Positions 59,177 through 64,000 of a stretch of DNA of 64,000 bases are shown here, piece after piece (positions within the stretch are counted from its first letter, which is position 1; each line of letters starts with the position of its first letter). Position numbers and translations under genes: made by a program. Source of the DNA: Macrobrachium rosenbergii (Eukaryota > Arthropoda > Malacostraca > Decapoda > Palaemonidae). Where the stretch lies: positions 43,604,358 to 43,668,357 of the forward strand of contig NC_089741.1 of the NCBI RefSeq assembly GCF_040412425.1, in the 5' to 3' direction. The notes beneath the pieces are model-generated. The model was not told the DNA's origin. It worked only from the letters and a program-made list of their open reading frames with translations, and ran no database searches.

Positions 59177-62100
59177 TTTTTTGCCCTAACAGTTGACTGT
59201 CATCCAATTTATAGTACTGTGCTATAGGCGAGGAGAAGTAATTGAGTAATTTCCTACTCAAAAACCATAGAGAGAATTGGGATTGAACCAGTGATAATGC
59301 AATGAGACTGGGTTACACTATTAATGAATCTTGGTATTTGGTGTTTACTATATAATTTACAGACTCTAGATATGGAGAGAGTAAGATATCAATGAGATGG
59401 GATTTATAGGGATTTTAAGACTTTTTGTATTAAGCATTTGGTCAACTTGAAAAGTTACTAAACCAAATTTCTGTGAAATTTGCTTTTTTTCTTATTAATA
59501 GCATATCTACTAATATTCTACCAAAGATTCAGATTGTTTACTTCTTCCTTGTCAATGGTAAATAATGCTAAACACCCAAAGGCTGAATTCAAATTTGCTT
59601 TTTTATGACAGGTTAAAGGAAATACAAAAAAGAACTAGTTATACATACTGCATATCATCTGCTGTAACTGATAGCACAGCCATAAGGGAAGATTTTGAGT
59701 TTACTTCAGTGCACAACAAATTTGAGGAAGTGTTGTATACCGATTCTATTTCTTATGTTGTTGTTCATCAAAACTCATTATACAGTTCATTAATGGTATA
59801 TACTTTTCTAGTTTACTGAACAATTGTAATGTATACCATAGGCTAAGCTCAACAAATACTGTACCGTAAATACAATTCTCAAAGTCTGGAAAATATCAGG
59901 ACCCAAACTCTACCAAAAGAAATACAATCTGACCAAATAACCTATAGTAAAAGAGGTCTACACTTGCCATAAACAAAAGTTATGGATGCCAAGATTATGT
60001 AATACAATTGACCCTGGACTTACATGGGAAAAGATGTTCACAACTTTGAAAATAAACAGCTTGAAAATATTTGGAAAAAAAAAAAAATCCATGAAATTCT
60101 AAAATACAAAACTTGAGTTAGTTACATGCTGACTGCATCAAGACAATAAATAACATATAAAAAGCACCTCAGCTTTAGACACAAAAACATCATTATTAAC
60201 TTGTTACGATTACCACCGTACTTACAAAACATAAACCATGATTTGCACTGCAACCAGCTCCTTACGAAGCATACAATAGTTGCAAAAACTGTTATGTAAA
60301 ACTGAATGCATGGCTTACTGCAACTATATTAAAAATACAGTTAAGTTCACTTCTGCATAAATGAAAACTGGTGCTGCAGTATTGAGAGTAATTCTATGTT
60401 TACAGTTTCTTTTTCAGATCTTGAAAAAATAACCTACATGTCTTGGATAAAAGCAAATGTTACATTGCTGCTGCTGATATTGAAATATGCACACAATGGT
60501 TGTATCAGTTCTGAATGTATACTTTTTCCGGTTAACATGCATTTCTTAAATATGTGTAAGTCAAGGACCAACTGTATGAGCAATGTGGTAAAAAATCCTG
60601 TCAAAAATATGAAAATAATCTGCAACTAAAACTGAGAATAAGTACATGCATTATTACATCAAATGTTGTACTGGCAGCACTGCCACCTGTCATCTCAGTG
60701 TTAATTTAATACATATTCATGGTTAAACATGAATTTAAATCCATGCTTACAGTGTCCTTTTCAAAGACTCAAGGAAAAACCATGTGCCATTTGTCAGAAG
60801 AATCAAATACAAGGACAATTTGCTAATGCACATTAAAAAGCCATAAAAAGAGACCTTTACTATAGATAAAAAATAACAACCACTAGATGATTAAGAATTG
60901 GGTTTTCATTAACAAGTACATATTCAACCTTTGCAGGAGTCACTGGATATTACCACCTCTGCATCATAAGAGCTTCAACAATCAACATCCTATCCACCAA
61001 GTTACAATCTTACAATCACATTACAAAAAAATAGAATGCTGGAAAAAAACATGAATGAAGTCAGGATAATATAAACAAAATCATGACAAAACCTAAAAAT
61101 GGTTGGATAACTTTATATGCAAGGCAGTGAACAACAGGAAAAAGAAATGACACCACAAAAACTGAGGTACTGTACTGTATATCCAAGTAAAATATATTAA
61201 CAAATGACATCACCATGAAAATAATCCTGTATGCTGAAAATAATCCTGTATGTATTTCCAAAATGAAAAACTTTTCTCTTAAAACTGTAGGGGTATAACC
61301 AGTGTGGATATCTTGAAATCATGGGATAATCAGTTTAAATAAAGGAAGAAATCCAAGGTAATCAGTTTAAATAAAGGAAAACTCCAAGAAGACTGAAATG
61401 GGTCACATCTATGTCAAATTCTCCTGAATAAAAGGGAGGTGAACATTACACAATTTCAATTAAGGTCCTAAAGCCAAGTGAGATGTTAAGAAATCTTCAT
61501 TTGCAAATACAGTAATGATGAAATCATTCATTCAGAATTGAGGAATGAAGGAAGACCACATTTTTCAGTCAAACATAAAATGAAATACATGACTAAAATG
61601 GTACTACTGCATATGAATGACCAATCTGAAGCACAATGAGGAACATTCTCCAGATCAAAAAGGTTACATCCTCATTAACAGAAAAATTCACCCCACCCCT
61701 TTCTGTTACTAGCAGAAACCAGAAAAAGCACCTACATCCCAGACTTTTCATTACTCCTGACCATTAATAATGGCTTTCTCTTAAACTGTCTCAACCGATC
61801 CCAAAAATTGTACAAGCAGTTGGCATGCTTTCAACAAGGAGTTATATGATACAGTGTACATAATCAGTGTATGACATATATAACCTGTAATACTGTGCTT
61901 ATCTTGATAGTCATGTTGTTGTATGTGGACACATTCTATTTACCACTAATAACATTTTTCTAGTCTCGATAGCATACCTTTATAGGAATTCAATAGAACA
62001 CTGCTACACTAGCATAACATTTTTTGATGAACTGTTATTTATGTGGATTTGTGAATGAAAAAAGTAAGTATGTGTTTTCTTATCATACTTTTACCATGAA

Positions 62101-62515
62101 AGTAAACAACCACTTACAATAGTTATCTACAAAATGTGTACTATTGTATGAATGTGTACTCTATTTACTACAGATAACCTTTTTCTAACCCTGATAGCTT
62201 ACATCTGGAAAATTTGAAGAACTAGCCGAAGTTACTCTAAGCTTTACTAGGTATACAAAGGTGACCTAATATGCCTGTTCTTAATATTGATAACACTGGA
62301 AAAATCTAATGTATATACATAAGGACTTGATAGAGCTAGGCTAAGTTAGCCTCTATTGTTGTAACTAAATTAAGCTAACCTAGCTTTACCAAGGAATGCT
62401 AATGTATTGTCAAAATTTTCTTATCAAAATTTTTCCATAAACGACCACTTCTCCAGTAATAATGGATAAAAAGATCATGAAACAAAAGACAACCTTAGCT
62501 AACAATTGCAGTCTG

Positions 62516-62542
62516 ATGCCAAATGAGTTACTCATTTGGCAT
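62516..62542. repeat. Perfect hairpin, 12-bp arms and 3-nt loop
   Basis: Arms atgccaaatgag (62516-62527) and ctcatttggcat (62531-62542) are perfectly complementary around tta. No function can be assigned. Confidence 0.8.
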
Positions 62543-64000
62543 AGCAACACCTGTCACAGATTTTTCTGCAACTGACCATTTTTCCCCTGAAAATAATGGG
62601 ATGAACTCTTACCATTACAGAAAGCTTCCACTGTGGCAGTCTCTCACTGCAAGCAGCTACTGTGTCCTTCTAATGTGACCCAGTATTTAGAAAAAGTCTT
62701 ATTTCTAATAGTGCATTTATACTGTATATGTTGGCAACATAAGATCTACAGTGATTTGAAGTTACACCCTGAAAACAGTCCAACAACAGAAGACTCTGCT
62801 GCAAATAACCATTATCAAACATTTTCTACATTTTGCAATAAAAATATGCACTCCTCACACACAAGTGTTTAAAGTTTGTGATTGTAACATATTTACATAA
62901 TAAACTGTGAATACGAATTTTAATCATTCTGTCCTAAAGGCAAAAAGGAACAGAAAATGTAATATTTATACTAAACAACATGAATTCTTTTGGGATGAAC
63001 AACCAGTCACTGCTCAATGAATGTTGAGAATAAACAGACCACAAAGGATGCAACAATCTGAATGCCCATCACATGGGCAACATTAAGAAATTTTCCATTT
63101 AGAATGGAATAATTGTATTTTCTACTTGCAAGAGAAAATCCACTTCAGTCAATTGTTTATGAGAAAGCAAGAGTTGAAGGATATCCAATAGGCCCATTTT
63201 GTAAAGGAAAAGCAGACGTAATTCACAAATTCCCTAATCTAGATGGACAGAGAACTCTTCCTAATATTTTCTGTAAACCTTTTTTTTTATATTTTATACA
63301 GAATTCCTAAACTAAAATTTCAACTACTGTATCTTTCTGCTTCCACAAAAGAGAGACAGAAGAATTATATTTGGAAATAATATTTCTTAATAAAATGCCA
63401 GCTAGAATAACGATTATTATATATAATAATTTAACCGTTTCAAATCTCAATGAATCACACTTCTGGGATATCCTACGGCTGGCAAGAGGAATGTGGTCTC
63501 AAATGTGGGAAATTAGGAAAAATAAATTATTCCAAGCCACTGAACTGCTAAACTGGAATAGACCAATGGGAAGTAATGAAAACTCAAAGACACAAAGCAC
63601 CACAGCTTGAACTGATGAGATACTGCAAAGAACCTTTAACTAACACTTGCGGTGCGCTGCATAAGGTAAATTGTACAGTATGTGACATTCTTTAAGGGCA
63701 AGGATGAAAAATGAAGAACAGTGTTAAATGGTAATGCTATCAAATGTTATTTTATCTACAAAGTTAACCTGCAGACTGGCCACTAGATATAAGGATCCTG
63801 ACTCCAAAGTATAAGTGCACATATATAACATTTAAAATAAAAGTACTTCTCAGAGCACTCTATCCCCTGGGTTCTCATATGCACACACTTATTCACTAAC
63901 TTAAACAATATCCCTTTCTTTCACATCAACATCTGCCTAGGCTCTGCTCAATCGATCAGTTGTTTTTTGAGCTTCACACTGACCATACTAAAATCTACTC

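Larger units (their letters stand above)
57203..64000 (-). other. Ssdp: Ssdp intron continuing beyond the window
   Basis: Upstream of the 57132 exon on the minus strand I see no further Ssdp exon: none of the Pro/Gly-rich middle or the LisH N-terminus is recognisable up to 64000. The stretch is AT-rich, with a possible piggyBac-type MITE (58351-59176), a 33-bp-period duplication near 61327-61378 and a perfect hairpin at 62516-62542. The 79-codon frames at 62633 and 63371 match nothing I know. Confidence 0.6.

Overview
The window is AT-rich eukaryotic nuclear DNA, most likely from a decapod crustacean. The evidence is: short exons separated by kilobase-scale introns, long (GA)n/(CT)n tracts, abundant DIRS-type tyrosine-recombinase retrotransposons (common in decapods), pogo/Tigger and MITE-like DNA elements, a tRNA-derived SINE, and exons of a protein whose C-terminus has the arthropod form of the SSBP/Ssdp family. 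No bacterial-type genes, operons or CRISPR arrays are visible. The species cannot be named from sequence alone.

The only host gene I can support is Ssdp (LDB-associated, sequence-specific single-stranded-DNA-binding protein), on the minus strand. Its last three coding exons are at 57132-57202, 52425-52619 and 35685-35795. All have GT/AG borders and join in frame to the stop codon. The introns are 4.5 and 16.6 kb. The 5' exons, including the N-terminal LisH domain, are not seen and probably lie beyond position 64000. The 3' UTR probably runs from 35684 towards about 33.7 kb.

The left half (1-33500) is a graveyard of transposable elements. 2055-2912: inverted-repeat element carrying a SINE. 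5201-5450 and 11538-11819: further SINE copies. 6683-7520: an 838-bp near-perfect foldback palindrome. 7965-9839: a decayed Tigger/pogo transposon with TA duplications. About 9842-14440: a degenerate DIRS-like element with the SINE inside it. 15658-22306: a structurally complete DIRS element with inverted terminal repeats (ITRs), an internal complementary region (ICR), gag, RT/RNase H and tyrosine recombinase, but with frameshifted reading frames. 28265-31512: an internally deleted DIRS derivative on the minus strand that keeps gag, recombinase, ITRs and ICR. 33247-33548: a mariner-type MITE.

The right half is mainly Ssdp introns. They hold a CpG-rich island (46090-46350) that may be an intronic promoter, a second foldback element (48743-49226), a recombinase relic (about 55556-55795) and a possible piggyBac-type MITE (58351-59176). 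Most other short open frames are not conserved-looking and are treated as chance. I found no clearly new biochemical system. The most unusual structures are the 838-bp foldback, the deleted DIRS derivative and the intronic CpG island.
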